Below the pieces are notes generated by a model. The model saw nothing but the letters and a program-made list of their open reading frames with translations, ran no database searches and had not been told where the DNA came from. Positions 43,501 through 53,725 of a stretch of 64,000 bases of DNA are shown here, in pieces. A program made the translations under genes and the position numbers. The stretch lies in assembly GCA_963784065.1 (NCBI GenBank), contig CAWAQA010000005.1:248001-312000 (forward strand), written 5' to 3'. Each line of letters opens with the position of its first letter. Within the stretch, counting starts at the first letter, position 1. Source of the stretch: CAWAQA01 sp963784065 (lineage in GTDB: Bacteria > Acidobacteriota > Vicinamibacteria > Vicinamibacterales > UBA2999).

Positions 43501-45114
43501 ATGCAGCGAATTCTTGGCATTGTCGGTTGGATCGGCACCGCCCTCGTCTTCGGGGCGGTCATCCTGCGCATCCTCGGGGCGATGGGCTACGTCGCCGTCA
43601 CCGAGCAGATGGATCAGTACGCGGTCTACGCCGCCTGGGCCGGCCTCGCGTGCGTGGTGCTCTACACGCTCGGCCAGTGGCGCGAGATCATCACCTACTT
43701 CAAGGGCCGCAACGCCCGCTACAGCGCGATTGCCAGCATCAGCGTCATCGCGGTGCTCGCCATCCTGACGATCCTGAACTACCTCTCGCAGGAACGCTTC
43801 AACAAGCGGTGGGACCTGACGGCGAATCAGCAGAACAGCCTGTCGGAACAGTCGATCAAGCTGCTGCAGAACCTCGACGCGCCGGTGACGTTCCGCGTGT
43901 TCGACCAGAGCACGAACCTGGACCGCTATCGGCCGCGGCTCGCCGAGTACCAGTACCAGTCCAATCGGGTCACCGCCGAGTACATCGACATGGACGGGCA
44001 ACCCGCACGGGCGCGGGAAGCCAACGTCGACACCTACGGGACGGTCGTCATCCAGTACAAGGACCGTACCGAGCGCGTCACCTCGGACGCCGAGCAGGAC
44101 CTGACCAACGGGCTGATCAAGGTGCTCACCGGCGCGCAGAAGAAGGTCTATTTCGTCCAGGGCCACGGCGAGAAGGACACGGCCGACACCGAACGCGCCG
44201 GCTACAGCACGATCGTCGAGGCCCTTGGCCGAGACAACTACGGGGTGGAAAAGCTCGTGCTCGCGCAGCAGCAGGATGTCCCCGCGGACGCCTCGGTGGT
44301 GGTCGTCGGCGGCCCGAGCTCGGATCTGCTGCAGCAGGAAGCCGACATGCTGCGGCGGTATCTGGTCAAGGGCGGCCACCTGCTCGTGCTGATCGATCCT
44401 CCGGACGGCCAGCGGCCGGGTGGCATGCCGATGCTCGAAGGCCTGCTCAAGGAATGGTCGGTGGATGCGGGGAACAACGTCGTGATCGACGCCAGCGGCG
44501 TCGGCCAGATCTTTGGCGGCGATGCGTCGGTCCCGGTCGCGGCCACTTACCCGCCGCACGCCATCACGAATGGCTTCCGGCTGTTGACCGCCTACCCGTT
44601 GGCGCGCTCGGTGGCGCCGACGCCCAGCGCAACAGAAGGGCGAGTGGCGCAGACGATCATCGAAACGAGCCCGCGCAGCTGGGCTGAGGCAGACGTGAAG
44701 GCCAGCGGCGAGGTGGCGATGAATCCCGAGTCCGGGGACAAGCCTGGCCCGGTGTCGATTGGCGTGGCGGTGACCGCGCCCGCGGCCACCGAGACGCCGG
44801 CGCCCGCTCCGGCGGCGAACACGCCCGAGGGCGAGCAGCCGCCGAAGCCCGAGGCGCGACTGGCGGTGATCGGCGACTCCGACTTCGCCGCCAACTTCGC
44901 GCTCGGTATCCAGGGCAACCGCGACCTGTTCATGAACGCGGTGAACTGGCTGGCGCAGCAGGAGAACCTGATCGCGATCCGGCCGCGGCAGGCAGACGAC
45001 CGGCGCATCACGTTGACGGCGCAGCGGACGACGGGCATCTTCTGGATGTCCATCTTCATCGTTCCCGCCATCGTGTTTGGAACGGGCGTCTACACCTGGT
45101 GGCGGAGGAGGTAA
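43501..45114 (+). CDS. GldG family ABC-associated periplasmic protein
   Basis: A 537-residue protein, intact. Two N-terminal membrane segments (about 10-30 and 40-60), a third near residues 75-95 and a C-terminal anchor (WMSIFIVPAIVFGTGVYTWW). The large external part begins with the ABC_transp_aux region: RFNKRWDLTANQQNSLSEQSIKLLQNLDAPVTFRVF (quoted in part) and YGTVVIQYKDRTERVTSDAEQDLTNGLIKVL, then a GIFT-like VYFVQGHGEKDT and HLLVLIDPPDG. In gliding bacteroidetes GldA-GldF-GldG form one complex; outside that group the role is unknown. It sits between the permease and the DUF4340 gene, the standard order. Confidence 0.9.
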   Translation: MQRILGIVGWIGTALVFGAVILRILGAMGYVAVTEQMDQYAVYAAWAGLACVVLYTLGQWREIITYFKGRNARYSAIASISVIAVLAILTILNYLSQERFNKRWDLTANQQNSLSEQSIKLLQNLDAPVTFRVFDQSTNLDRYRPRLAEYQYQSNRVTAEYIDMDGQPARAREANVDTYGTVVIQYKDRTERVTSDAEQDLTNGLIKVLTGAQKKVYFVQGHGEKDTADTERAGYSTIVEALGRDNYGVEKLVLAQQQDVPADASVVVVGGPSSDLLQQEADMLRRYLVKGGHLLVLIDPPDGQRPGGMPMLEGLLKEWSVDAGNNVVIDASGVGQIFGGDASVPVAATYPPHAITNGFRLLTAYPLARSVAPTPSATEGRVAQTIIETSPRSWAEADVKASGEVAMNPESGDKPGPVSIGVAVTAPAATETPAPAPAANTPEGEQPPKPEARLAVIGDSDFAANFALGIQGNRDLFMNAVNWLAQQENLIAIRPRQADDRRITLTAQRTTGIFWMSIFIVPAIVFGTGVYTWWRRR

Positions 45115-45117
45115 GCG

Positions 45118-46430
45118 ATGCGAGGGCTGACCTCTACGATCGTCCTGCTGCTGGTGCTCGGCGGCCTCGTCGGATATCTCTATTTCGCCGACAGCCCGGC
45201 CGCCGACGCGGACGCCAAGCCGAAGGCCTTCACGGTGTCGCCGGAGAACATCGAGGAGGTGCAGATCAGGAACGCGGATGGCGAGACGGCGCGAGCGCAG
45301 CGTATCGACACGAGCTGGCAGGTGGTCGAGCCTGTCAAGGCCGACGCCGATGCCGCCGAGGTGGCGGCCATCACCAGCGGCCTGGCGTCGCTCGAAGTGC
45401 AACGCGTGGTCGCGGAGAACCCGGGCGACGTGAAGCAGTACGGGCTGGACCCCGCGCGTGTCGAAGTGTCGCTTCCGGGAGAAAGACCAGAAGGACTTCC
45501 GCCGCCTGCTCATCGGCGAGAAGACGCCAAGCGGCGGCGACCTGTATGCCAAGACCCCGGACCAGAGCCGCGTGTTCCTGATCTCGTCGTACCTCGACTC
45601 GACGTTCAACAAGACCGCGTTCAACCTCCGCGACAAGGCCATCCTGAAATTCGATCGCGAAAAGGCCGACACGGTCGAGATCGCAGGCGCGTTCCCGGTG
45701 CAGTTCGCGCGCCAGGGAATGGAGTGGCGGATCGCGAAGCCGGTTGCCGCGCGTGCGGACTACGCCGCCGTCGAAGGGCTCGTGACGAAGCTCTCGTCGG
45801 GGCAGATGCAGGAGATCGTCGCGCCCGAGGCGTCGGACCTGAAGCAGGTACGGGCTGACCTCGCCGGCGACGCGCGTTGACGTGGGCACCGGCAGCGCGC
45901 GCGCCACACTCCTCGTGGGTACCCCGAACGCCGAGGGCCTGCCGTTTGCGAAGGATGCGTCGCGCCCGGCGGTGTTCACCATCGACAAGTCGTTGATCAC
46001 CGACCTGTCGAAGCCGGCCGGTGAGTTCCGCCGGAAGGACGTCTTCGATTTCCGGTCGTTCACCGCGAACCGCGTCGAGCTCCGCCGCGACGCCGCCACG
46101 CAGTCGTTCGAGAAGACGAAAAGCGCCGACGGCAAGGAAGTCTGGCGCGATGCCGCCGGGAAGGATGTGGACAGCGCCAAGCTCGAACCGTTCCTGACGG
46201 CGCTCACCAACCTGCGCGCGCAGTCGTTCGAGGGAGCCGCACCGCCTTCGCTCAAGATGCCCGCGCTCACCGCGGTCGTCCGGTTCGACGAAGACCGCAA
46301 GACGGAAACGGTGACGTTCGGCCGCACCGGCGCCGACGTGTACGCCGCGCGAGCCGACGAGCCCGGCGCCGCGAAGCTCGAGAGCGGCACGTTCGACGAG
46401 GCGATCAAGGCGCTCGATGCCTTGAAGTAA
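45118..46430 (+). CDS. DUF4340 domain protein, two frameshifts
   Basis: Usually the last gene of GldG-type operons. The start is ATG 45118 (MRGLTSTIVLLLVLGGLVGYLYFADSP) with one membrane anchor. DUF4340 repeats: VSPENIEEVQIRNADGETARAQR, SWQVVEPVKADADAAEVAAIT and QRVVAENPGDVKQYGLDPA; after an extra base near 45478 the frame has KDFRRLLIGEKTPSGGDLYAK; after another near 45858 VDVGTGSARATLLVGTPN-like text and FDFRSFTANRVELRRD. Corrected length about 437 codons. The function is not known; probably an extracytoplasmic accessory protein. Confidence 0.85.
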
Positions 46431-46431
46431 T

Positions 46432-46466
46432 GCCTGATGCTCAATGCCACATGCTCAATGCCCTAT
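46432..46466. repeat. AATGCTCAATGCCACATGC word tract
   Basis: A short run of ATGCTCAATGCC words directly after the DUF4340 stop, before dacB. No complementary arm was found. Confidence 0.5.
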
Positions 46467-46535
46467 GTGAACGGCTGGGAATAGCGCCCTCACGTTTCGC
46501 ATGCGGCATCTGGCCGTTGGCCTTGTGCCTGGTAT

Positions 46536-47999
46536 GTGCTCGCAGCCTGCGCCAGGACGGCTCCGGCCGTCCTGGCCGCCCCACCGGCCGATTCACTTCA
46601 GAACCATTCACTTCAGAACCTGCAAACCGCGATCGCCGCCGCGGTGAAGATGCCGGGCGTCCAGCGCGGGGCGTGGGGCATCGTCGTGCGCTCGCTCGCG
46701 ACCGGCGAGCGGTTGTACGAACTGAATCCCGCCACGCTGCTGGTGCCGGCATCGGTGTCGAAGATTGTGAGCGTCGCCACGGCGGTCGAGGCCGTCGGCT
46801 GGGACTACCGTTTCGAGACGACGCTTCGCGGCGACCGGTCCGGTGGTGGACGGCACGCTCCGCGGTGATCTCCTCGTCGTCGGCTCCGGAGATCCTTCGG
46901 TCGGGGGCCGCGCGGGTGAGGACCTCGGGCTGTGGGTCGAAGCCTTGAAGGCTCAGGGCATCCGGCGGATAGACGGACGGGTCATCGGCGATGACGACTC
47001 CGTCGAGGAGCCGCGGCCGCAGTTGGCGTGGGCGTGGGACGATCTCGGCTACACGGCCGGAGCCATCTTCGGGGCGCTCAATCTCGCGGAGAACCGCATG
47101 GCCGTCACCGTGTTCCCGGGGCCGCGGGACGGCGCGCCCACGACGATCGCCGTCGAGCCCGCAGGCGGCGTACCGGCCGTTGACGAACCGCACGGTGACG
47201 GGCCCGGCCGGCTCGATGCAGCTCCTGTGGCCGGAGCAGCGGCCCGGTGAGCTTTTCCTGACCGTAGCGGGCGCAATCCCCGCCGGCGCTGCGCCCGCGC
47301 GACTGTTCGTGTCCACAGGCAACCCGACATTCTGGTTCGCGACGGTGCTGCGCAATCGACTCATAACGCGAAGGGATTGACGTCACGGGCGCGGCGTTCG
47401 ACGTGGACGACGTGATGCCGCGGCCCGACCGCGAGGCGGCCACGGTCCTCTATGGGTACAAGTCGCACCCGCTTTCCGAGATCGTCCAGCCGCTGCTCAA
47501 GGAGAGCATCAACCTCTACGGCGAAGCGCTGATGCGGCTGAACGCCGCGGGAGGAGCCATTCCCACCAACGACACCGCGCTCGAGGGCCTGCGGACACGC
47601 CTGGCTTCGTGGGGCATCGCCGCCGACGCGCAACAGATTGTGGACGGGTCGGGATTGTCGCGCCGGAATGTCATCTCACCCGAGGCGCTTCTCGTCGTGC
47701 TCGAACGCATGGCGGCGGGCGGTGCAGCGTCGCCGTTTGCGAACGGCCTGCCGATCGCCGGCCGAGACGGGTCGCTGGCAGGCCGCATGCGCGGCACGGC
47801 AGCCGACGGAAACGTGCGGGCCAAGACCGGCACCATGTCCAACATCCGCTCACTTGCCGGCTACGTCACCACGCGCGACGGCGAGCCGCTGGCGTTCGTG
47901 ATCATGGTGAACAACTTCGAAGGCCCAGGGAACGCCGCGACACAGGCGATCGACACGATCGCCGTGAGGCTGGCTGAGTTCACACGCGGGGTGAACTGA
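46536..47999 (+). CDS. dacB: D-alanyl-D-alanine carboxypeptidase/endopeptidase, PBP4 family, three frameshifts
   Basis: A penicillin-binding protein that trims or cuts peptidoglycan cross-links. The start is uncertain; GTG 46536 gives a short N-terminus and the true signal peptide may lie in another frame upstream. The SxxK motif is ASVSKIVSVATA, the SxN motif is in KESINLYGEALMRL, and KTG is in VRAKTGTMSNIRSLAGYV. Shifts lie near 46842, 47180 and 47372, each explained by one extra base. The PBP4 insert is GDLLVVGSGDPSVGG. Corrected length is about 487 codons. Confidence 0.9.
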
Positions 48000-48089
48000 A
48001 GGGAACATTCTCCGAGCCACAGGCTGCGGCGAGCCTTCACCGAGAGACAGAGACACAGAGCGCCAGGAATCCATGTGGCTTCCGGTTTC
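48000..48089. repeat. Single arm of ACCGAGAGACAGAGACACAG words
   Basis: The spacer after dacB begins with CGAGCCTTCACCGAG and GAGACAGAGACACAGAG, the same word family as the elements at 9705 and 22080. I did not find its matching arm here. Confidence 0.5.
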
Positions 48090-48143
48090 AGCAGGGCGGG
48101 TCTTTTCAGACCCGCCTGCTAGCCGGGTTCAAGAGGACCCGGC
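48090..48143. terminator. Two strong hairpins between convergent genes
   Basis: AGCAGGGCGGGTC and GACCCGCCTGCT (48090-48120) form a stem of about 12 bp around a TTTTCA loop. GCCGGGT (48122-48128) and ACCCGGC (48137-48143) form a second stem. They lie between dacB and the convergent alaX gene, so a two-way terminator is likely. No run of T follows. Confidence 0.65.
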
Positions 48144-48185
48144 CTACGTCCCCGGCGTCGCCGCGCCCGTCGCGATAGAAACTGT

Positions 48186-49370
48186 TTACGTTTCCAGGAG
48201 CGCTCGGGCGGCGATCGCGATCTCCGTCGGATCGGCATTCAGCCCGCCGCCCTGCGCGAGGTCGGGCTTGCCGCCGCCGCGGCCGCCGAAACGCTCGATG
48301 AGCTGCTTCAGCACGGCGCCGGCGTCGGCGCCCACGCCGGCAGAACGAGCAATGACAACGAACGCAGGCGATGACGCCGACACGAGCGCGACAGCTGCGC
48401 GGCCGGGTGCGGCCATCGCCGACGCGATCGCCTTCAGTCCCGGCGCGTCCCAGCCGTCGAGCACCTGCACCGCCACCCGCACGCCGCCGCTCTCGGCCGC
48501 GCCGGCGAGGATCCGCGCGGCCTCGTGCGTCGCGAGCGATTCCTGCAGGTTCTTGATCGTCTTCCGCAGCTCCTTGCCCTCACCCTGCATGCGCTCGACG
48601 GCAGCCGCCAGTTCCGCAGGCAGCACCGACAGCGAACGCACGCTGCCGGCCACCGCATCGCGATACGTGCGCAGCGCAGCGAGCGCCCGGCCACCGCAGG
48701 CAAATGTCAGGCGCGTCCCGCCGCGAAACCGCTCGGCGCCGAGCACCGCGATGAGGCCAATCGCGCCGGTGCGCGCGACATGCGTGCCGCCGCACGCCGA
48801 GAGGTCGAATGCCTCGACCTCGATCAACCGGAGCGGCCCCTCGCGTACGGGCTCCTTCCGCAACGGCAGCGCCGCCGCTTCCTCCGGCGAGACGAACCGG
48901 ATCGAGACCGGCCGGTCGTCCCACACGACAGCGTTGGCGGCGTCCACGGCGCGCTCGACGTCGGCCGGCCTGGCTTCGCGCTGGACGTCGATCGTGGACA
49001 CGTCGCCGCCCATGTGGAAGCTCATCGTCCGGTTGTCGAACAGCCGATCGAAAGCCGCCGACAGCACGTGCTGGCCGGTGTGCTGCTGCATGTGATCGAA
49101 GCGCCGCCGCCAGTCGATCTCGCCGGTCACGCGTCCGCCCGCGGGCAGCGGCTCGGCGACGATGTGCGCGACGGCGTCATCGAGATCCACCGTCTCGACC
49201 ACCGCCACGTCTCCCAGCCGGCCGATGTCGTACGGCTGGCCGCCGGAGGTCGGATAGAACGCCGTCCGGTCCAGCGTCACGGCATGGCGGCCTTCATGAT
49301 CGAAGGTCCTCGTGACGACAGCCTCGAACCGGCGGCAGTAGGGATCGCTGTAGTAGATGCGCTCGGTCAT
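48186..49370 (-). CDS. alaX: Alanyl-tRNA editing protein AlaX-L (DHHA1)
   Basis: A free-standing editing enzyme that hydrolyses mischarged Ser- or Gly-tRNA(Ala). The 394-residue protein starts at ATG 49370 and is intact. Second-domain motifs are FDHMQQHTGQHVLSAAF (zinc-ligand His pair, near residue 92) and FDLSACGGTHVARTGAIG (Cys and His zinc ligands). A DHHA1 C-terminal region follows (residues about 300-394, with GRGGGKPDLAQGGG as the tRNA-binding glycine-rich end). It lacks the aminoacylation domain. The ATG overlaps the histidine kinase stop. Confidence 0.92.
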   Translation of the reverse strand: MTERIYYSDPYCRRFEAVVTRTFDHEGRHAVTLDRTAFYPTSGGQPYDIGRLGDVAVVETVDLDDAVAHIVAEPLPAGGRVTGEIDWRRRFDHMQQHTGQHVLSAAFDRLFDNRTMSFHMGGDVSTIDVQREARPADVERAVDAANAVVWDDRPVSIRFVSPEEAAALPLRKEPVREGPLRLIEVEAFDLSACGGTHVARTGAIGLIAVLGAERFRGGTRLTFACGGRALAALRTYRDAVAGSVRSLSVLPAELAAAVERMQGEGKELRKTIKNLQESLATHEAARILAGAAESGGVRVAVQVLDGWDAPGLKAIASAMAAPGRAAVALVSASSPAFVVIARSAGVGADAGAVLKQLIERFGGRGGGKPDLAQGGGLNADPTEIAIAARALLET

Positions 49371-51172
49371 GCCGCCCTGGGCGCGGCGGGGAGCTCGAAG
49401 TAGAAGATTGCGCCGCCGGCGGGCGCGCGGCGATAGCCGATGCGGCCGTCCAGCGAGTCGATGATGCCGTAGCTGACCGAGAGGCCGAGGCCCGTGCCCT
49501 GCCCGACCGGCTTGGTCGTGTAGAACGGCTGGAACAGCTTCGCCTCGTTGTCGGGCGGAATTCCCGGGCCGGTGTCCTCGACCTCGAGGACGATGTGGTC
49601 GTGCTCGTCACGGGTGCGAATGGTGATGCGCCCGGGCAAGCGGCCCGACATGACAATCGCCTGTTCGGCGTTGACCACGAAATTCAGCACGACCTGCTGC
49701 AGCTCGGGCAGCGCCGCCAGCACGTGCTGCCTCGAATTGTCCTCGACCCGCAGCTCGATGTCCTCGGACTCGAGGCGGCGCTGCCGGAGCTCGGCCACCG
49801 ACGTGATGACGTCGATCAGCGCCAGCGGCGCCGCTTCGCCCGTCTGCTGCCGCGCGAACAGCGCGAGATTGCGGATGATGCCGCAGGCGCGCGCGCTTTC
49901 CTTCTGGATCAGCCGAAGGTCCGACTTCACATCGTCGGGCAGCTCCGCCTGCATCTGGAGCAGCTCGGCAAAGCCGAGAATCGCCTGCAGCGGGTTGTTG
50001 ATCTCGTGCGCGACGCCGGAGACGAGCTGGCCGACCGCGGCGAGCCGTTCCTGGCGGATGACCTGGCGCTGCAACGACTGCACTTCTTCGCGCATGCCGC
50101 GCTCTTCGGTGGCCTTGCGCGTCGAGCGAGGTGCGCGTCGCGTTGAAGCTTCGCACCATCTGGTCGAACGCTTCCTGCAGCTCGGCGAACTCGTGCGTCG
50201 CCATCGGCTTGCGATCGAGCGGCCGGAAGTCCCCGGACGCGATGCGCTGCGCCGCGGCCTCGAGGTGCGCAACGGACTGTCCGAGCCGCCGCGACAGCAC
50301 GACCGCAACGACCAGCCATCCGGCGAGACCGAGCGCGAGCACCGTGAACGTGCGCGTCCACAGCGCCAGCGTGCGGTCGAAGGCCACTGTCCACGGGAAT
50401 GCCGACGCTCAGCAGCCACGGCGTGCCATCGATTGGAATGTTCCCGAAGACCCGGCGGACACCGTCGATCGAGTCCCGCTCATCGTTCGACGCCGTTCCG
50501 TTCGACGGCGACAGCGATCGCTGTCCGACGTAGCGTTCGGCCTCCCTGCTCCGCGCCAGCAGGCGGCCCTCGGCATCGCTGATCGACACGACGGAGCCTT
50601 GGGGCAGCGGGACCGCCGCGAACGCATCCTGCAGCTCCTGAACGCCGATCAGGAAGCCGGCCGCCCCGACCACGTCGCCGTTCGGCGCCCAGAGCGGATA
50701 GGCAAAGACCCAGCGCGACGCCGGCGCAGCCCGAGAGAGCGGCGCCGGCGCGATCACCCGGCTGCCACCCGCAAACACGGCGTCACTCCACCAGTCGCCT
50801 GACAGCTCGTCGAGGGTGTGAACGGCGCGCGCGACCTCCTGCGCCCGACTGCGTCCGAATCGCCAGGTCGAGAAGCCCGGGCCGCTCGTTCTGCATCCGC
50901 CGGACGATGCGCAGCGCCTCGCCGGGGTCCGGACCCTCGACGAGGCGGCGGCCGTCCATGTTCCGCGTCAACCGGTCCATCCCCGTGACTTCCCGGCTCA
51001 GGGTGGCGGCAATCGTCGTCGCGGTCACGCGCGTCTGCTCGTTGAGGTCGGCGATACGCTCACGGTAGGTCGCGACGCCGGACCACACCGCTGCCGCGAG
51101 CACGGGCACGAGCAACAGGAGGATAAAGACGAAGAGCTGGCGGCGGAGCGGCTGCTCCCAGAGCTTCTTCAT
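49367..51172 (-). CDS. Sensor histidine kinase with HAMP domain, several frameshifts
   Basis: A two-transmembrane sensor kinase. The start is ATG 51172 (MKKLWEQPLRRQLFVFILLLLVPVLAAAVWSG, first TM). The Cache-like sensor region follows (about 50780-50400). HAMP: VLALGLAGWLVVAVVLSRRLGQSVAHLEAAAQRIASGDF (quoted in part). The H-box is GQLVSGVAHEINNPLQAILGF; N, G1 and G2 boxes are NFVVNAEQAI, EVEDTGPGIPP and GQGTGLGLSVSYGII. Shifts lie near 50855, 50395 and 50132. No response regulator gene is adjacent. The ligand is unknown. Confidence 0.88.
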
Positions 51173-51210
51173 GAAAGGCGGCCGAATGGTAACAGGGATT
51201 CTCGCAGTAG

Positions 51211-51931
51211 TTATCGGTTCAGTAACGGATCGGCAATACCTGCCTGTGCAAATCCGACGGAACGCAGCACGCAACTGTCGCAACGGCCGCAGGGCGAGCC
51301 GCCGGGATCCGGATCGTAACAGCTGTGGGTCAAGCCGTAGTCGAGGCCGAGGTCGAGGCCTTTCCGGATGATCTCGCGCCTTCGTGAGGTGCTGCAGCGG
51401 CGCATGGATACGGAACGATGCTCCCTGGACCCCGGTTGCCGTGGCAAGAGACGCGAGGCGTTCGAACGCGGCAATGAATTCCGGCCGGCAATCCGGATAG
51501 CCAGAATAGTCCAGGGCATTGACCCCGATGAACAGATCACGCGCGCGAAGCACCTCCGCCCAGCCGAGCGCAAGCGACAGGAAGACCGTGTTGCGTGCAG
51601 GAACGTATGTTGAGGGAATCTCGCTCGCGTCGATGGGCCGGTCCTTCGGCACCGGCGCCGCGCCGGTGAGCGAGGAGCCGCCGAACGCCGACAGATCGAC
51701 GTCGAGCTCGATGTGTCTCGCGACCCCGAGCGCGGCGGCCACGTCGCGCGCCGCGTCGAGCTCGCGCGCGTGCCGCTGCCCGTAGCGGACGGTCAGCGCA
51801 AAGAGCGTGAATCCCTCCGCCCTCGCGATGGCGCCAGCCGTGTAGGAATCGAGACCGCCGCTGAGGAGGATGACTGCCCTCGATGGCGATTCGTGATCTG
51901 TGATTCGTGATTTCAACTCCGATTCGCCCAT
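51211..51931 (-). CDS. queC: 7-cyano-7-deazaguanine synthase, one frameshift
   Basis: It makes preQ0 from CDG with ATP and ammonia, for queuosine or 7-deazaguanine DNA. The start ATG 51931 is a guess (an upstream GTG at 51952 also exists); residues 1-18 are encoded by a word repeat. The PP-loop is AVILLSGGLDSYTAGAIA. IPSTYVPARNTVFLSLAL and GVNALDYSGYPDCRPEFI are typical. One extra base near 51377 breaks the frame; corrected, the zinc site reads SCYDPDPGGSPCGRCDSCVLRSVGF. It is next to queE, with a word repeat between. No queD is in the window. Confidence 0.92.
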
Positions 51932-51985
51932 CGCGTCGCCGTCAATCACCAATCACACTCGCAAGTCGCAAATCGCAAACGCAGA
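51885..51985. repeat. Inverted word element of AATCACGAATCACAG type
   Basis: CGATTCGTGATCTGTGATTCG and TGATTTC words on the left are complementary to AATCACCAATCACACTCG and CAAATCGC words on the right. It spans the queC start and the queE-queC spacer, and part of it is translated as the N-terminus of QueC. Confidence 0.7.
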
Positions 51986-51989
51986 ATGG

Positions 51990-52631
51990 TCAGACGCCTC
52001 TCGTGCCGGGATCCCAGATGAACTTGTGGATCTGGAGCTGGACTCGCGCCGGCAGCCTGTCGGCCAGAACCCATTCGGAGAGCGTCCTCGCGTCGAGCAC
52101 GCCGTGCACCGGCGAGAGGTGGATCGCTCCGGCGCGTCCGGCGAGGCGGTGGCGGGCGATGACGTCGCGCGCGTACTCGTAATCGTCGCGATCCTTGACG
52201 ACGAACTTCACCTCGTCGTGAGGACGGAGCCGATCGAGGTTGCTCCAGTCGTTGCGGTGGGCTTCGCCGCTGCCCGGGCACTTGACGTCGAGGATCGTCA
52301 CCACCGGCCGGGGAACGCGCGCCGTGCTGCGATGGCCGCCGGTTTCCAGCATCACCGTCCGTCCGCGATCGAGCAGGGCCTCCATCAGCGGATACACGTC
52401 TTCCTGGAGGAGCGGCTCCCCGCCCGTGACCTCGACCAGCGGGCAGTCGAATCGATCGACCTCCTCCATGACGTCGGCCAGCGTGCGTTTGTGCCCTTCA
52501 TGGAAGGCGTACGTGGTGTCACACCACGAACAGCGGAGGTCGCAGGCGGTCAACCGCACGAAGACGCACGGCCGGCCTGCGTAGGTGGACTCGCCCTGGA
52601 TGGAATAGAAGATCTCGTTGATCGTCAGCAA
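51990..52631 (-). CDS. queE: 7-carboxy-7-deazaguanine synthase (radical SAM)
   Basis: A radical-SAM enzyme that contracts CPH4 to CDG, one step before QueC. I start at TTG 52631 behind AAAGG; family proteins begin near TINEIFYSIQGESTYAGRP. The 4Fe-4S motif CX3CX2C is CDLRCSWCDTTYAF. VEVTGGEPLLQ is the GGE motif. KCPGSGE is a conserved binding segment. 213 residues, intact. It is separated by 25 bases from the divergent DUF72 gene. Confidence 0.93.
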   Translation of the reverse strand: MLTINEIFYSIQGESTYAGRPCVFVRLTACDLRCSWCDTTYAFHEGHKRTLADVMEEVDRFDCPLVEVTGGEPLLQEDVYPLMEALLDRGRTVMLETGGHRSTARVPRPVVTILDVKCPGSGEAHRNDWSNLDRLRPHDEVKFVVKDRDDYEYARDVIARHRLAGRAGAIHLSPVHGVLDARTLSEWVLADRLPARVQLQIHKFIWDPGTRGV

Positions 52632-52637
52632 TGCCTT

Positions 52638-52655
52638 TATTATCAACGATCGTTG
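52638..52655. promoter_or_regulatory. TATTAT box and 12-bp perfect palindrome in the queE/DUF72 divergent gap
   Basis: The entire 25-base space between the queE start and the DUF72 start holds TATTAT (52638-52643) and the perfect palindrome CAACGATCGTTG (52644-52655). A promoter box for DUF72 would place its transcription start about 7 bases before the ATG, so its message may be nearly leaderless. Confidence 0.5.
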
Positions 52656-52656
52656 T

Positions 52657-53667
52657 ATGGGCCTCCGCATCGGCACGTCGGGCTGGAATTACCCGTCCGG
52701 AGACGGCAAATGGAACGGCGTCTTCTACCCGGCGAGCCGTTCCAAGCGAGCCGGCACGGATCAGTTCGACGAGCTGCGCTTCTACGCGGAGCATTTCGAC
52801 ACGGTCGAAGTGAATTCGACGTTTTACGGCCAGCCGCGACCCGAGGTGACGAGAGGATGGGCGGAGCGCACGCCCGCTGAATTCGTCTTCTCGCTGAAGC
52901 TCTACCAGAAGTTCACTCATCCGAAGATGTTCCGGGAGGCGGCGCTGAAGCGGGCGCCCGGCTCGGAAGGGACGCTGCTCGACCTGCTGGCTCAGGTGAC
53001 GCAGAGCGACATCGACGAGTTTCGCGCCGGCGTCGATCCGCTGGCGTCGGCGGGCAAGCTCGGCGCCCTGCTCGCGCAGTTCCCCGCGAGCTTCAAGGAC
53101 ACGCCGGCCACACGGGACTACCTCGCGCAACTGCTGCGCGCCTTCCGCGACTACCCGATCGCGGTGGAGCTGCGCCACAGCAGCTGGAGCGACGCCATTG
53201 GCGACACCCTCGCGATGCTGAACGGGTTCAATGCGGCATGGGTGCAGATCGACGAGCCGAAGTTCCGCTTCTCAATACGCCAGAATCACCTGCCGAACAT
53301 CACGAGCTTCTACTACATGCGGCTGCACGGGCGGAACGCGGCGCAGTGGTGGCGCCACGACAAGAGTGAAGACCGCTACAACTACCTGTACTCGGGGGAG
53401 GAGCTGCGGGAGTTCGCGGATACCGCCGGCGCGGCGAAGGAGCTCGTACGGAAGTCGTACCTCTACACGAACAACCACTTCAGCGCCAAGTCCGTCGTCA
53501 ACGCCGTGATGTTGAAGGCGCAGCTCGGGCAGCCGATTGAAGGCGAATACCCGCCCGAGCTGGTAGAGCGTTACCCCGAGATCCGCGACGTGGTCGCCAG
53601 TGGAAAGCGGACAGCCGGCAGCAGGCAGCTGGCAGTCAATCCCTTGGCGGTCCAACGAGGCAAATAG
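52657..53667 (+). CDS. DUF72 family protein
   Basis: A 336-residue protein with a TIM-barrel-like fold, intact. The start is ATG 52657 (MGLRIGTSGWNYPSGDGKWNGVFYP), which begins with the family sequence; no good ribosome site precedes it. Other motifs: HFDTVEVNSTFYGQPRPE, FVFSLKLYQKFTHPKMF, FPASFKDTPATRDYLAQLL, VELRHSSWSD and the C-terminal YLYTNNHFSAKSVVNAVML. The biochemical role of DUF72 is not known. It converges with the cyclophilin gene; a word-type inverted repeat lies between them. Confidence 0.92.
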   Translation: MGLRIGTSGWNYPSGDGKWNGVFYPASRSKRAGTDQFDELRFYAEHFDTVEVNSTFYGQPRPEVTRGWAERTPAEFVFSLKLYQKFTHPKMFREAALKRAPGSEGTLLDLLAQVTQSDIDEFRAGVDPLASAGKLGALLAQFPASFKDTPATRDYLAQLLRAFRDYPIAVELRHSSWSDAIGDTLAMLNGFNAAWVQIDEPKFRFSIRQNHLPNITSFYYMRLHGRNAAQWWRHDKSEDRYNYLYSGEELREFADTAGAAKELVRKSYLYTNNHFSAKSVVNAVMLKAQLGQPIEGEYPPELVERYPEIRDVVASGKRTAGSRQLAVNPLAVQRGK

Positions 53668-53725
53668 CGGGTTCCTCCACTCCTCCGTCGCGCGGCAGAT
53701 CCGCTGCCGGCCGCCGCTGCCGGCT
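53613..53725. repeat. Inverted word element of GCCGGCAGCAGGCAG type
   Basis: AGCCGGCAGCAGGCAGCTGGC at the left is complementary to CGCTGCCGGCCGCCGCTGCCG and GGCTAC at the right, with a core of about 60 bases. It overlaps the 3' ends of the DUF72 and cyclophilin genes. Confidence 0.7.

Noticed and set aside
49367..51952. QueC fused to a sensor kinase in one frame
   Set aside because: The frame from queC runs into the kinase only because of one extra base near 51377; the corrected queC stops at 51211, before the kinase ATG at 51172.
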